A stretch of 64,000 nucleotides of DNA from JANRLF01 sp033762815 (GCA_033762815.1 JANRLF010000001.1:186001-250000); one strand, 5' to 3'. Counted from the stretch's first letter, positions 55,632-63,621 are shown. The notes: a model not told the origin generated them from the sequence alone. Numbers and translations are program-made.

Positions 55632-55829
55632 ATGCATAAATTTTCTGATTTTCTGCGCGAGCATCCGTTCTTCGGTATGGCTTCGGCGTTATTGGCCTCC
55701 ATGCAGGCATTTATGGATACTTCCACGCCCTATTTACAGTACCTCGCATTGCTGCTAGGGGTGGCCATCGGCTTCGTTACCTTATTGGTAAAATTGCGCG
55801 AGCTGCGGCAAAAGAATGGGCAACAGTAG
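55632..55829 (+). CDS. Holin-like small membrane protein (65 aa)
   Basis: A 65-residue protein with a hydrophobic central helix (YLQYLALLLGVAIGFVTLL), a first semi-hydrophobic segment (FFGMASALLASMQAFM) and a charged C-terminus KLRELRQKNGQQ. Size, two-segment layout and position after the fibre fit a phage holin. No endolysin gene is visible beside it. An unrelated small membrane protein is possible. Confidence 0.5.
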   Translation: MHKFSDFLREHPFFGMASALLASMQAFMDTSTPYLQYLALLLGVAIGFVTLLVKLRELRQKNGQQ

Positions 55830-55861
55830 TTTTTCTGAAGACACTTCCTTATCTTACCTAT

Positions 55862-56350
55862 ATGAAAAGAATAATTATCTCCGCCATGGTGGCAATGACC
55901 ATCATCTTCTTGGCAGAAAGCTGCAAGCACGAAACATTGACCCCAGAAGACCAAGAATTGTATGAAGCAGCTACAGACCCTAACCTGTATTATTACCAAA
56001 GCAATAATGTGATACTGGATGCTGAAGGCAATAGCCCACATGGAAGTTTTAAGCTGCGGTTCAATCAAATAGCTTGGGATGCTTTAGGACCCGATGGCCG
56101 GTTGCCGGTAGGTGCCACTTTTCCAGAAGGGGCCTTGGTAGTAAAAGAAGTTTATAGCGGCAACGATTTGGACCTTATTGCCATCATGAAAAAATCCAAT
56201 GCTTCCAATTCCGCAAGGGGCTGGTTATGGAACGAGATGAACCCCGATGGATCGGTACATTATGGCGTGGATAATAAAGGGAGCGGCTGTACCGGTTGCC
56301 ATAGCGGCAATACCAACCGCGACTTGGTCAATTCTTTCGACTTACATTAA
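55862..56350 (+). CDS. Cytochrome P460-like c-type haem lipoprotein
   Basis: A 162-residue exported protein with a signal peptide and lipobox AESC (C21), and a C-terminal haem c motif CTGCH (C143, C146, H147). The body, from YYYQSNNVILDAEGNSPHGS to GWLWNEMNPDGSVHY, resembles the cytochrome P460 family, in which haem is often cross-linked to a lysine; that residue cannot be pinned by eye. It is likely a periplasmic or surface c-type cytochrome for detoxification or electron transfer. It fits with the ccm genes at 61-63 kb, which make haem available for c-type cytochromes. Confidence 0.8.
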   Translation: MKRIIISAMVAMTIIFLAESCKHETLTPEDQELYEAATDPNLYYYQSNNVILDAEGNSPHGSFKLRFNQIAWDALGPDGRLPVGATFPEGALVVKEVYSGNDLDLIAIMKKSNASNSARGWLWNEMNPDGSVHYGVDNKGSGCTGCHSGNTNRDLVNSFDLH

Positions 56351-56373
56351 GCTCAGATAAGTAGGAAAAAAGA

Positions 56374-56420
56374 AGAGCCGTAGGAAAAGGGCATAACCTA
56401 CGGCTCTAAAAAAAGGGCAT
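56374..56420. repeat. Structured hairpin element, copy 1
   Basis: Inverted repeat of 11 bp, AGAGCCGTAGG / CCTACGGCTCT, with a 12-nt loop AAAAGGGCATAA, then seven A and GGGCAT. On the minus strand it is followed by TCTTTTTT, so it can act as a terminator for the LuxE-family gene on that strand. Confidence 0.8.
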
Positions 56421-56484
56421 CTTTATAACTACTCCGTTATAGGAGGGTCAAATCATGTCAAATTCCCCTTTTAAGGTTAAAAGA

Positions 56485-56532
56485 AGGAGCCACAGGAAAA
56501 GGGCAAACCTGTGGCTCCTCAAAAAAGGGCAT
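56485..56532. repeat. Structured hairpin element, copy 2 with covarying stem
   Basis: Inverted repeat of 12 bp, AGGAGCCACAGG / CCTGTGGCTCCT, loop AAAAGGGCAAA, then C, six A and GGGCAT. Loop and tail match copy 1, while stem bases differ in pairs (CCGTAGG versus CCACAGG) with both arms changed. Such compensatory change points to selection on an RNA or cruciform structure. The 250 bp between 56350 and 56599 hold nothing else. Confidence 0.8.
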
Positions 56533-56598
56533 TACGAAGTTACATAAAATTTACATTGGCAACAAAAAAACCGATTTTTTTTTAAGTTTTAGCAAGCT

Positions 56599-57591
56599 TC
56601 AATCCTGCACCATCAAGTTGCATCCCCTGATGGCCGAAAAGTCCATTCGGCCTAGAACAGTAAATCGATTGTCAGGATAAGTGCTGCCAATATCGTCAGT
56701 AGCTATAAAGCAGCAAGAATGGATGTTGGCGAGGTCAATGATATTCAAAGCACCTGTTTTCCCATCTTCCAGTATCGTGAATGGGTCATAAATGTCCCTA
56801 GCCATTGCCCGCATCCATGGGGGAGGGGCAAAATAATCGCTTCCATCGGTGTATGCCTGACTGAGCAGTTCCGTCATGCCATACTCCGAGTAGATCTTGG
56901 GTATTTGGAAAGCTTGGCAAAGCGATTGGTGCAACTCCCTTCTCGTCAGTTCCTTCCTTCTGCCTTTCATGCCGCCTGTTTCCATCATCTTAATGTTATG
57001 CAATGGCTGTGAAAAGCGTTCGGCAAGCTCTAATAAGGCAAAGCTTACCCCTATGAGCATAACTTTTTGATTGGTTTGTGCATAATGGCCAAGTTTTTCT
57101 GCCAGCTCCCCAAGGTTGTTCAAGTAAAAACCGCTATCAGACTGGCCGGTCATCTCGATCAATTGCTTTACCATATACACCAGTGATGAATCGCCCTGCT
57201 GAAGGTAATTGGGCAGGAGTGCGAGTATTATCCATTCGCTTGGCGGGCCAAACTGAGCGGTGAAATGTTGGGTAAAACTCCATTCATACAAGCCAACATC
57301 AAGTACATAGTGATGGGAGCGGGCCTGGCCCGTGGTGGCACTGCTCTTGAAAACAGCCTGCGGCCCATTGTTTCCTGTGATAATCGAATGGCCCCTAAAC
57401 AAATCAATAGGTAAAAAGGGAATTTCTTCCAAAGCCGATACAGACTTGGCTTTCCTTCCCAGAAGGGATACATATTGCTGATAGACTTGATTATGCCCCA
57501 CTTGATAATGGAAAGCTTCTAAAGCCATTGCTTCCATTTGCCCGCCATCCATATCTGATAGCCGTTGTTTCCAACTGTTCAGGTCCAACAT
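56599..57591 (-). CDS. LuxE-family acyl-protein synthetase-like protein
   Basis: A 330-residue cytosolic adenylate-forming-type protein of the LuxE/acyl transferase family, in Bacteroidota often annotated as acyl transferase. MLDLNSWKQRLSDMDGGQM is at the start; VFKSSATTGQARSHHYVLD carries the phosphate-binding, SSGTT-like loop, MMETGGMKGRRKELTRREL and IYSEYGMTELLSQAYTDGS follow as in ANL-type enzymes, and GALNIIDLANIHSCCFIATDDIG is near the end. Role probably acyl activation; substrate unknown. It has its own terminators at 56374-56532. Confidence 0.85.
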   Translation of the reverse strand: MLDLNSWKQRLSDMDGGQMEAMALEAFHYQVGHNQVYQQYVSLLGRKAKSVSALEEIPFLPIDLFRGHSIITGNNGPQAVFKSSATTGQARSHHYVLDVGLYEWSFTQHFTAQFGPPSEWIILALLPNYLQQGDSSLVYMVKQLIEMTGQSDSGFYLNNLGELAEKLGHYAQTNQKVMLIGVSFALLELAERFSQPLHNIKMMETGGMKGRRKELTRRELHQSLCQAFQIPKIYSEYGMTELLSQAYTDGSDYFAPPPWMRAMARDIYDPFTILEDGKTGALNIIDLANIHSCCFIATDDIGSTYPDNRFTVLGRMDFSAIRGCNLMVQD

Positions 57592-57652
57592 AGTATGCAG
57601 GTAATGTTAGCAATAATTTGACTAATATTGTAGTTATACGGTACAGTAGCGC

Positions 57653-58177
57653 ATGAAATTCATTCATCTATTTCTGGCAATGTTGGTGTTGGGCATAGCA
57701 GGCTGCATTGATGAGCCTAACTATCCTGACGAGCCTGTCATTGAGTTTGCCTCCGTTAGCCGCGATACCCTCTATGCTAGCCAATTTGTTACAGATTCGG
57801 TGTTGATTACCGTTAATTTCACGGATGGTGATGGCGATATTGGCTCCGATGATAGTGATGGAGGTACCGAATTTGTAGCATGCGGTTTGAACTACGACAG
57901 CATCTGCCAAGTGGTAGATACTGTACCTGGATTCAACCTATTCGCCCTAGACAACCGTAGCAACAACGGCATTAAGTGCATCAAGCCGTCACGTATCCCG
58001 TTTGTGCCTGAAAATGGTAGCTCCAAGGCCATATCAGGCGATATGACTTTTTTCGCTACTGTCAACTGCTTGAGCGGCCCTGTAGATACCTTGAGCTATC
58101 AAATCATGATTCGCGATAGGGCTGGGCATTGCAGCAACATCGTACGAACACAGGATATCATCGTAATTTGCCAGTAG
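57653..58177 (+). CDS. Lipoprotein of unknown function
   Basis: A 174-residue protein with a signal peptide and lipobox GIAGC (C18), then EPNYPDEPVIEFASVSRD and VTVNFTDGDGDIGSDDSD. The last pattern, Thr/Asp-Gly-Asp-Gly-Asp-Ile-Gly, is common in Bacteroidota surface lipoproteins with a calcium-binding-like loop and sandwich fold. Its stop abuts that of the convergent gene at 58178. Confidence 0.75.
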   Translation: MKFIHLFLAMLVLGIAGCIDEPNYPDEPVIEFASVSRDTLYASQFVTDSVLITVNFTDGDGDIGSDDSDGGTEFVACGLNYDSICQVVDTVPGFNLFALDNRSNNGIKCIKPSRIPFVPENGSSKAISGDMTFFATVNCLSGPVDTLSYQIMIRDRAGHCSNIVRTQDIIVICQ

Positions 58178-58678
58178 TTACTGGATGCAGCCGGCCAGAC
58201 CAGCCAACAATTGGCCTTGTTTCTTTTTCAGCGGTAAATCCACCTTCCCTTCACGGGTACTTAAGTTGATGGATTTAGCCCCTTGCTCTTTCAGCTTCTT
58301 TAAATCGATAACGTTGATGCCATACAAGGCACTGGCAGAAAAGTTGGCAGGGCGTTCGGTTACCGTTTTGCCCTTGTCGTCCATGGTTTTTAAAGTAATG
58401 GTGCTGCCATCATTGAGCGTTATTACCATGGGATATTGCCTGGGAATCTGGAATTTGGTGGAATTGATAAACTTGATTTCAAAAAAATAGCCATTGTCAG
58501 ATTTCATGCCCTTTATATATAGGTACCTACTTTGCCGTGTGTCCTTAAAAATTTCGGCGGGTTTGGTTACAATCATCTCTTTGCCACTTACTGTATCCTT
58601 TTGATACACACTGTATTTACATTTTTGTGCAAATAGGGCGGTGGGTAGTACTAACAGTAACAAAATCAGGGCTTTCAT
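58178..58678 (-). CDS. Exported small protein, paralogue of the one at 47713
   Basis: A 166-residue protein with a signal peptide ending LFAQ and cysteines at both ends (KCKYSV, AGCIQ). The central VITLNDGSTITLKTMDDKGK and the early FKDTRQSRYLYIKGMKSDNG parallel the 47713-48240 protein, which also has cysteines near each end and a LADGSIVSF segment. Function is unknown. A short plus-strand ORF over it is a shadow. Confidence 0.65.
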   Translation of the reverse strand: MKALILLLLVLPTALFAQKCKYSVYQKDTVSGKEMIVTKPAEIFKDTRQSRYLYIKGMKSDNGYFFEIKFINSTKFQIPRQYPMVITLNDGSTITLKTMDDKGKTVTERPANFSASALYGINVIDLKKLKEQGAKSINLSTREGKVDLPLKKKQGQLLAGLAGCIQ

Positions 58679-58927
58679 CTCGCCATAAAGCTAAAAAAAA
58701 GATATGACGCTAAGTGTAATTTCGAGAAAATGTAAGGGAAAGGAAAGAAATTTTTTGTAAACCTATTGACTTTAGCTGAAATCGATATTACATTGATGTC
58801 ATCGATACGCGGAAACGGTAGCAATAAGAAGAAGATACACCTCCGTTTACGCAGCCTCGATAAAAAGGTTACACGGGTAACCGAAAATTTTTAAAGATTT
58901 TTTGAAACAGCGGAAAACGGATTGGTT
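58679..58927 (+). promoter_or_regulatory. Leader region of the 58928 gene with a perfect hairpin
   Basis: About 250 bp before the 58928 gene, with no ORF. It holds GGTTAC-ACGG-GTAACC at 58867-58882, a perfect 6-bp hairpin with tetraloop, and two ATCGAT boxes at 58780 and 58801. It could be a structured 5' leader, but no known riboswitch class is recognised and no clear TTTG/TAnnTTTG promoter is seen. Confidence 0.35.
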
Positions 58928-59338
58928 ATGAGGAAGTTAGGATTTACTTTGATGATGGGTTTCGGGATGTTTTTTAGCCTTTGCAGCTTTACTAGTGGTG
59001 GTGAAAGCACTAATGAGAATAAAGATGCGGATGTAAGTGCTATTTTGAAGGAAATGGGCATCAGCACTAGTGTTGACGAGGCAGCTTTAGAAGCCAAATA
59101 CCCTTCAGTAAAAGTTACCGTTAATAGCGGTAGCAACATTATGCTTGCTTTTAACAACCCTACTGCGCAATACTACAACTTGGAAGTGTTTGACAGCGAA
59201 GGTTCGATGGTAGCTAGTTATAGCAACATCATGGATGCTAAAGTAGCTGTTGCTTCCACATCATTTGAGCGTGGGGCTTACACTTACAAGCTTACTGGTG
59301 AGGGTAATACTTTTGCTGGCAAGTTTTTTTACCAATAA
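58928..59338 (+). CDS. Exported T9SS-like/DUF3244-like small protein
   Basis: A 136-residue protein; start at ATG 58928 (a TTG two codons upstream is the alternative). The N-terminal hydrophobic part (LGFTLMMGFGMFFSLCSF) is a signal peptide. The rest (VTVNSGSNIMLAFNNPTAQY to YKLTGEGNTFAGKFFYQ) is a beta sandwich like DUF3244 or the T9SS sorting domain, with the pattern YNLEVFDSEGSMV and RGAYTYKLTGEG. Because it is so short, the sandwich is nearly the whole protein. Likely an envelope or secreted protein of unknown role. Confidence 0.7.
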   Translation: MRKLGFTLMMGFGMFFSLCSFTSGGESTNENKDADVSAILKEMGISTSVDEAALEAKYPSVKVTVNSGSNIMLAFNNPTAQYYNLEVFDSEGSMVASYSNIMDAKVAVASTSFERGAYTYKLTGEGNTFAGKFFYQ

Positions 59339-59354
59339 GATAATAATCCAACCG

Positions 59355-59422
59355 AAGCCTGGTTTTTTGTGGTGATTTTACCAGGCTTAAAAACTAGCCC
59401 CGGTCGCTCAGGCCGGGGCTAG
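59355..59422. terminator. Two hairpins between the 58928 gene and gdhA
   Basis: Stem AAGCCTGG / CCAGGCTT (59355-59362 with 59381-59388), and stem CTAGCCCCGG / CCGGGGCTAG (59394-59403 with 59413-59422). They lie between convergent genes and probably end transcription in both directions; T-runs after them are weak. Confidence 0.6.
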
Positions 59423-59453
59423 ATGTTTTATAAGGTTTAGCAAACAAAATGCA

Positions 59454-60893
59454 TCAAGGGAAAATACCCATTGCCAAGTAGGCATCGGCTATTTTATTAA
59501 TGGCCACTACAAAGGCTGCCGTACGCAAATCCTTGATAGCCCGGTTGCGCTTCCATATTTCGCGTATGGGGCGATAAGCGTAAATCATGGTTTCTTCTAA
59601 GCCTGAATTTACGATATCTATCTCATCAGCACCCTTCACTATTGATTTGCGTTCAATGCTATTGGCTTTTTGTTTAGTCACTTTTTCCACGAAGCTGATA
59701 ATGTTATTGTAGGCGCTTTCGTCGAAACGTTTTTGCATCCTTCCAAAACGTACGTGTGAAAGGTTTTTCAACCATTCAAAATAAGATACCGTCACCCCAC
59801 CGGCATTCAAGTACATGTCAGGAATAATCATTACGCCTTTAGGCAACAAAATGTCTTCTGCATCAGGAGTAACGGGACCGTTTGCAGCTTCGGCTATGAT
59901 TTTACACTTTAATCGGTCGGCATTAGCACCCGTTATCTGGTTTTCCAGGGCAGCAGGCACCAGAATATCGCATTCACGCTCCATTGCTTCGCTGCTATTC
60001 AGGATGTTTTCTGCACCTGGGAAATTCAAGATGGAACCCGTTTCTTTTCTGTGCTTGTAAAGGTCGGCAATATCCAAGCCATTGGCATTGTATACCGCAC
60101 CTTCCAATTCGGCTATGGCAATTATTTTGCAGCCTTCCTGCTGTAGAAACAGGGCTGAATAATAACCCACGTTGCCCAACCCTTGTACAATTACGCGTTT
60201 ATCTTTCAAGCCTGTAGTAAGCCCTAGGGCTTTCATGTCATCTTTGTAGCTCACTATTTCCTTCAGCCCGTACATTACCCCGCGGCCTGTGGCTTCGGTA
60301 CGTCCGCGAATACCGTTTTGGCTTACTGGCTTACCAGTTACACAGGCATAGCCATCAATTTGGCCGGGATTGTAGGACATGTAGGTATCCAATATCCAAG
60401 CCATCTCGCGCTCTCCGCTACCATAGTCTGGAGCGGGCACATCAATACCTGGGCCAATGAAATTTTTCTTGATCAGTTCAGCCGTATAGCGGCGGGTAAT
60501 TCTTTGTAATTGGGCTGGAGTGGTATTCCGTGGGCTAATCTTGATGCCGCCTTTAGCCCCTCCAAAAGGTACATCTACCAAGGCGCACTTATACGTCATT
60601 AGGGCCGCCAATGCCATTACCTCGTCTTGATTGACATGCACGCTGTAGCGTATGCCGCCTTTAGTAGGCATCCTGTGGTGGCTATGTTGTACGCGGTAAG
60701 CTTCAATTACTTGATATTCGTTGCCCATCTTTACCGGGAAACGCATTTGGTACACACTGTTGCACACTTTTATTTGCTCAAGCAAACCTTTAGGTAACTT
60801 GGTAAATTTGGCCGCCTTGTCGAAGTTTTTATCAACACTATCAATAAAGCTATACTTCTGCAATTGGGCATTTGGGTCTTTAGTCTCTGCCAT
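59454..60893 (-). CDS. gdhA: Glutamate dehydrogenase
   Basis: A 479-residue Glu/Leu/Phe/Val dehydrogenase that interconverts glutamate and 2-oxoglutarate plus ammonia. Visible are RVQHSHHRMPTKGGIRYS, ALMTYKCALVDVPFGGAKGG (with the catalytic lysine), GPGIDVPAPDYGSGEREMAW and the Rossmann motif VQGLGNVGY. The length is close to the eukaryotic-like/NAD-type enzymes of Bacteroidota. It follows the ccm genes by 6 bp and is likely co-transcribed with them; an internal promoter cannot be excluded. Confidence 0.96.
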   Translation of the reverse strand: MAETKDPNAQLQKYSFIDSVDKNFDKAAKFTKLPKGLLEQIKVCNSVYQMRFPVKMGNEYQVIEAYRVQHSHHRMPTKGGIRYSVHVNQDEVMALAALMTYKCALVDVPFGGAKGGIKISPRNTTPAQLQRITRRYTAELIKKNFIGPGIDVPAPDYGSGEREMAWILDTYMSYNPGQIDGYACVTGKPVSQNGIRGRTEATGRGVMYGLKEIVSYKDDMKALGLTTGLKDKRVIVQGLGNVGYYSALFLQQEGCKIIAIAELEGAVYNANGLDIADLYKHRKETGSILNFPGAENILNSSEAMERECDILVPAALENQITGANADRLKCKIIAEAANGPVTPDAEDILLPKGVMIIPDMYLNAGGVTVSYFEWLKNLSHVRFGRMQKRFDESAYNNIISFVEKVTKQKANSIERKSIVKGADEIDIVNSGLEETMIYAYRPIREIWKRNRAIKDLRTAAFVVAINKIADAYLAMGIFP

Positions 60894-60899
60894 AGTTTC

Positions 60900-61127
60900 T
60901 TACATTTTTGTCGGAAGCTGTTTCTCCAGTTTGGCAAGTTTCCTTTCCAAAACTATAAGAAAAAAAAGGATTCCCGAAAAAATAAGGGCTGCTATTATGA
61001 TTACCGTATGTATTTTTCCAGTAGTCCATAAGGTGGCTGCTGGAGCTTCGCTTGGGTTTTGGGCAAAAAGTACTTGGTGCATTAATATTAACCCAAAAAG
61101 GGGAAAGGTGCGGAATACTTTTTTCAT
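60900..61127 (-). CDS. ccmD: CcmD-family small membrane protein
   Basis: A 75-residue protein with an N-terminal hydrophobic segment ending LFAQ (signal-like) and a second hydrophobic helix (VIIIAALIFSGILFFLIVLE) followed by RKLAKLEKQL, as in CcmD. In the Ccm system CcmD assists release of holo-CcmE from the CcmABC complex. Overlaps the preceding ccsA/ccmC gene as ATGA. Confidence 0.75.
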   Translation of the reverse strand: MKKVFRTFPLFGLILMHQVLFAQNPSEAPAATLWTTGKIHTVIIIAALIFSGILFFLIVLERKLAKLEKQLPTKM

Positions 61128-62203
61128 GGTTTGCTATCTATAAATGCGGATTCTTTGGAGATGATTTCCATCCTGATTAGTATGGCACTCAACCAGAATG
61201 CCAATAAAATAAAGCCCATGCAAGCGGGGTAAAATACCAAACGCAGGGTGCTATCCAAGTCGTAATTACTAAAAGCCGGGTTGCCCCCTTGCCCGGGGTG
61301 CAGGGAATCATTGATACGGGGCACTACAAAAATGAAAACGATGTAAATAACGAAGCCAAAGATATTGTACACTGCCGATACCTTTGACCTAGTGATATCG
61401 TTGGTTAAGGAATTGCGCAGTACTAGATATGCGATGTACACCAGTTCACCTACCGCAGCGCCATTCAGGCGTGGGTCGTTCGTCCAATAAGCGCCCCAGG
61501 TGTTTTTGGCCCACACCATACCCGATAACAGCCCCAGTATACCAAAGAATACGCCTACTATCACTGCTTGATGGGCATAGATATCGTACCTGCTATTGCC
61601 ACTGTTCAAGTAGGCAATGCTGCTGCCGAAGGAAAAGATAAGCATGGCTATCATGGCGAACCACATAGGCACATGGAAAAACAAGTTGCGGATGGTTTCA
61701 TACAATATTTCCCGATAGGGGAAAGTAGTGGCAGCCCCTTTTTCAATAGTCAATTCCTTTACACAGCTAACATTTCTGCTGCTAAGCGATGTATCGACCC
61801 TACTAATGCCAAAAGCATTGGCCAAAAAGAAAGTACCGTCATAGGGGTCGGTAACTACTATGCTGTAAAAGTCGGTTTTACTCTCAATTTTTAAATCGGC
61901 GGGTATTTCGAAGGTAGCCCACAACGTTCTATCACTTTTTGCCTCTACGGAAGCGGCACAAAGCAGGTTTTCGTCATTCTTTAAGAAGGCCTTTATTCCT
62001 AAGGACTGATTTCCATTGCCTTTAAGAAAGTGGGAATTGTATCCTTCAATCTTAACTTGTACGGTGTCCCCTGCATTGGTTTTTGAGGGCTCTATGTCGA
62101 CAATACCCGTACCCAGAGGTATCAGAAAGCCCATTATCAAGGTGTAAATTATTAGTACCGTTGCCAGTACCTTCCACCACCACTGTTTTAAGAAATTGTA
62201 CAT
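61124..62203 (-). CDS. ccsA: Haem-handling CcmC/CcsA-type cytochrome c biogenesis protein
   Basis: A 359-residue integral membrane protein of the CcmC/CcsA (HMM-protein) type, with about seven transmembrane helices in the last 220 residues and the tryptophan-rich WWD-like motif WGAYWTNDPRLNGA. An extra-cytoplasmic N-terminal domain (about 35-170) precedes them. It binds and presents haem for c-type cytochrome maturation. ATGA overlap with ccmD and a 3-bp gap after ccmB mark one operon. The naming as CcmC or CcsA is debatable. Confidence 0.88.
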   Translation of the reverse strand: MYNFLKQWWWKVLATVLIIYTLIMGFLIPLGTGIVDIEPSKTNAGDTVQVKIEGYNSHFLKGNGNQSLGIKAFLKNDENLLCAASVEAKSDRTLWATFEIPADLKIESKTDFYSIVVTDPYDGTFFLANAFGISRVDTSLSSRNVSCVKELTIEKGAATTFPYREILYETIRNLFFHVPMWFAMIAMLIFSFGSSIAYLNSGNSRYDIYAHQAVIVGVFFGILGLLSGMVWAKNTWGAYWTNDPRLNGAAVGELVYIAYLVLRNSLTNDITRSKVSAVYNIFGFVIYIVFIFVVPRINDSLHPGQGGNPAFSNYDLDSTLRLVFYPACMGFILLAFWLSAILIRMEIISKESAFIDSKP

Positions 62204-62206
62204 GTT

Positions 62207-62890
62207 TCAGTCGCGCCAAAGATAAGGAAATAATATGTACGACAGGGCTGCCAATGCAGCATCCAAGGCCAACATCGATACTAAAAAGTTATCGTAGCTG
62301 CTGTATGGTACATCAGGCAAAAAAGCAAAACGGGTAAGCTTTTGCAGCAGCATAATAGTAGGCAACAGTAAGGGAAAGCTTAAAATGGCCATTAAGGTGG
62401 CATTGCCCCCTGCTTTGCTAGCAATGGCTGATAGCATGGTCAAAACAAAGGAGAACCCAATAGCACCCAACACAAGTGATAGCACAAATATAACGGGGCT
62501 CTGGACGGGGTTGCCAATCATCAAAAAGAAAATAAGGCTACTGATGCTGCTCAGCACCAACATAATAAGGGTATTGTAGGCTAGCTTCGCTAAAATAACC
62601 GCACGAGCATCAAGTATGGTATAGTAGTAAATATACCTTTCACGGCTTTCTTGGTTGAAGCTCTTTACTACCGCATTTACCGCTGCGAATAAGATGGTGA
62701 CCCAAAAAAGGATATTCCAGGTTTTCTTCTCAATATCCTTCAAAGCATTATCGGCACTCAATGCAGTATATACCAGATACACTACTGAGAATACGTATAA
62801 TATTACACCGGCTAGGGCATACTTCTGCCGCCATTCCAATAACAAGTCCTTGCGAACCAAAAGCCAAGTTTCCTTAAGCAACTGCATCAC
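62207..62890 (-). CDS. ccmB: CcmB-like haem ABC transporter permease
   Basis: A 227-residue integral membrane protein with six hydrophobic segments; MMQLLKETWLLVRKDLLLEW at the start and ESRERYIYYYTILDARAVIL, followed by SSISSLIFFLMIGNP, match CcmB permeases that work with the CcmA ATPase in cytochrome c maturation. CcmA is not in this window. It is the first gene of the probable ccmB-ccsA-ccmD-gdhA operon; a TACTTTTG -7-like element lies just upstream on its strand, without a clear -33 element. Confidence 0.88.
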   Translation of the reverse strand: MMQLLKETWLLVRKDLLLEWRQKYALAGVILYVFSVVYLVYTALSADNALKDIEKKTWNILFWVTILFAAVNAVVKSFNQESRERYIYYYTILDARAVILAKLAYNTLIMLVLSSISSLIFFLMIGNPVQSPVIFVLSLVLGAIGFSFVLTMLSAIASKAGGNATLMAILSFPLLLPTIMLLQKLTRFAFLPDVPYSSYDNFLVSMLALDAALAALSYILFPYLWRD

Positions 62891-62967
62891 TTTGACAAAA
62901 GTAATACGAATTGCTTAAGTACCCCTACATTGTTATGGAACAGCGAACAAGCTTGTGATAGATTAGC

Positions 62968-63213
62968 CTATAAACCTAGTGTGATATCACTAATGCTGGT
63001 GTTGAGTCCTAAACATACCTTACGCAGGGTAAGAATACTAGGATTAACTTTTCCTGCCTCCAACCTTGACATGTTGGATTTTTCAAAGTCGCATTTACCT
63101 GCCAATTGTTGTTGTGATAGTTTTGCTTGCATCCGCTCCTGCCTTATGCGCTTACCTAATTGCGCAAGGAACTCCTTCTGTTCTTTCATAGCTGAATCAT
63201 TAACCGCTCCCAT
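62968..63213 (-). CDS. XRE-family helix-turn-helix regulator
   Basis: From the ATG at 63213 the protein has 81 residues; a GTG at 63231 (87 residues) and an ATG at 63189 are alternatives. QLGKRIRQERMQAKLSQQQL, then FEKSNMSRLEAGKVNPSILT, are the HTH_3 helices 2 and 3 and the following turn. It binds DNA as a dimer, cytosolic. No toxin or restriction gene lies beside it. The AT-rich upstream region probably carries its promoter. Confidence 0.88.
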   Translation of the reverse strand: MGAVNDSAMKEQKEFLAQLGKRIRQERMQAKLSQQQLAGKCDFEKSNMSRLEAGKVNPSILTLRKVCLGLNTSISDITLGL

Positions 63214-63231
63214 ACCTTTAAAGTTTTTCAC

Positions 63232-63576
63232 TCTTCGGTTCTCGTTTGCGTACTATACTAAGAATGTTTCAAAGTGATATACAAAATTAAATTTGGTTAA
63301 ACCCCTGTTGGTTATCTTACTTGATAACCAATAGAAAGATTTCTTATTTATATTCCCAACGGAATGTTGCTATTTTATACATCATTTTGCTTTTTTACTT
63401 TTCATATATTTACTAAGCTGATGTAGGCAAATGTTACGCCAATCTGCCAAACATTTCTTGCTAAAATGCACTTATAGTAGTTGCCATTGCAGCGTTTTAG
63501 CTTATTGCTCTATTGCATAATCGTTTTCCATTTCGCAAATGAAGTGTGGAATTTTTGTGGAATTGGGGGAACAAAA
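63232..63576. other. AT-rich intergenic region of about 345 bp
   Basis: No supported ORF, no repeat and no recognised RNA gene. AT-rich; it lies upstream of the XRE regulator gene and downstream of the membrane-protein gene at 63622. Nothing specific was found in it. Confidence 0.6.
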
Positions 63577-63600
63577 AACCCCTTGCATTTGCAAGGGGTT
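63577..63600 (-). terminator. Intrinsic terminator of the 63622 gene
   Basis: Perfect stem AACCCCTTGC / GCAAGGGGTT with an ATTT loop; on the minus strand six T follow. It lies 21 bp after the stop of the minus-strand gene. Confidence 0.85.
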
Positions 63601-63621
63601 ACAACACATAGTTGGTTGTAT

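Noticed and set aside
19898..55829. A contractile injection system or tailocin
   Set aside because: Terminase, portal, HK97-type capsid and prohead protease are present, which injection systems and tailocins lack, and no sheath, spike hub or AAA unfoldase gene is seen.
55632..55829. A complete lysis module
   Set aside because: Only a holin-like protein was found; no lysozyme, amidase or spanin frame is adjacent.
62911..62940. The fourth full-length match to the 17-bp motif as a promoter of a plus-strand gene
   Set aside because: The downstream plus-strand frame is only a few codons and the next genes are on the minus strand, so it is kept only as a diverged copy in the motif finding.
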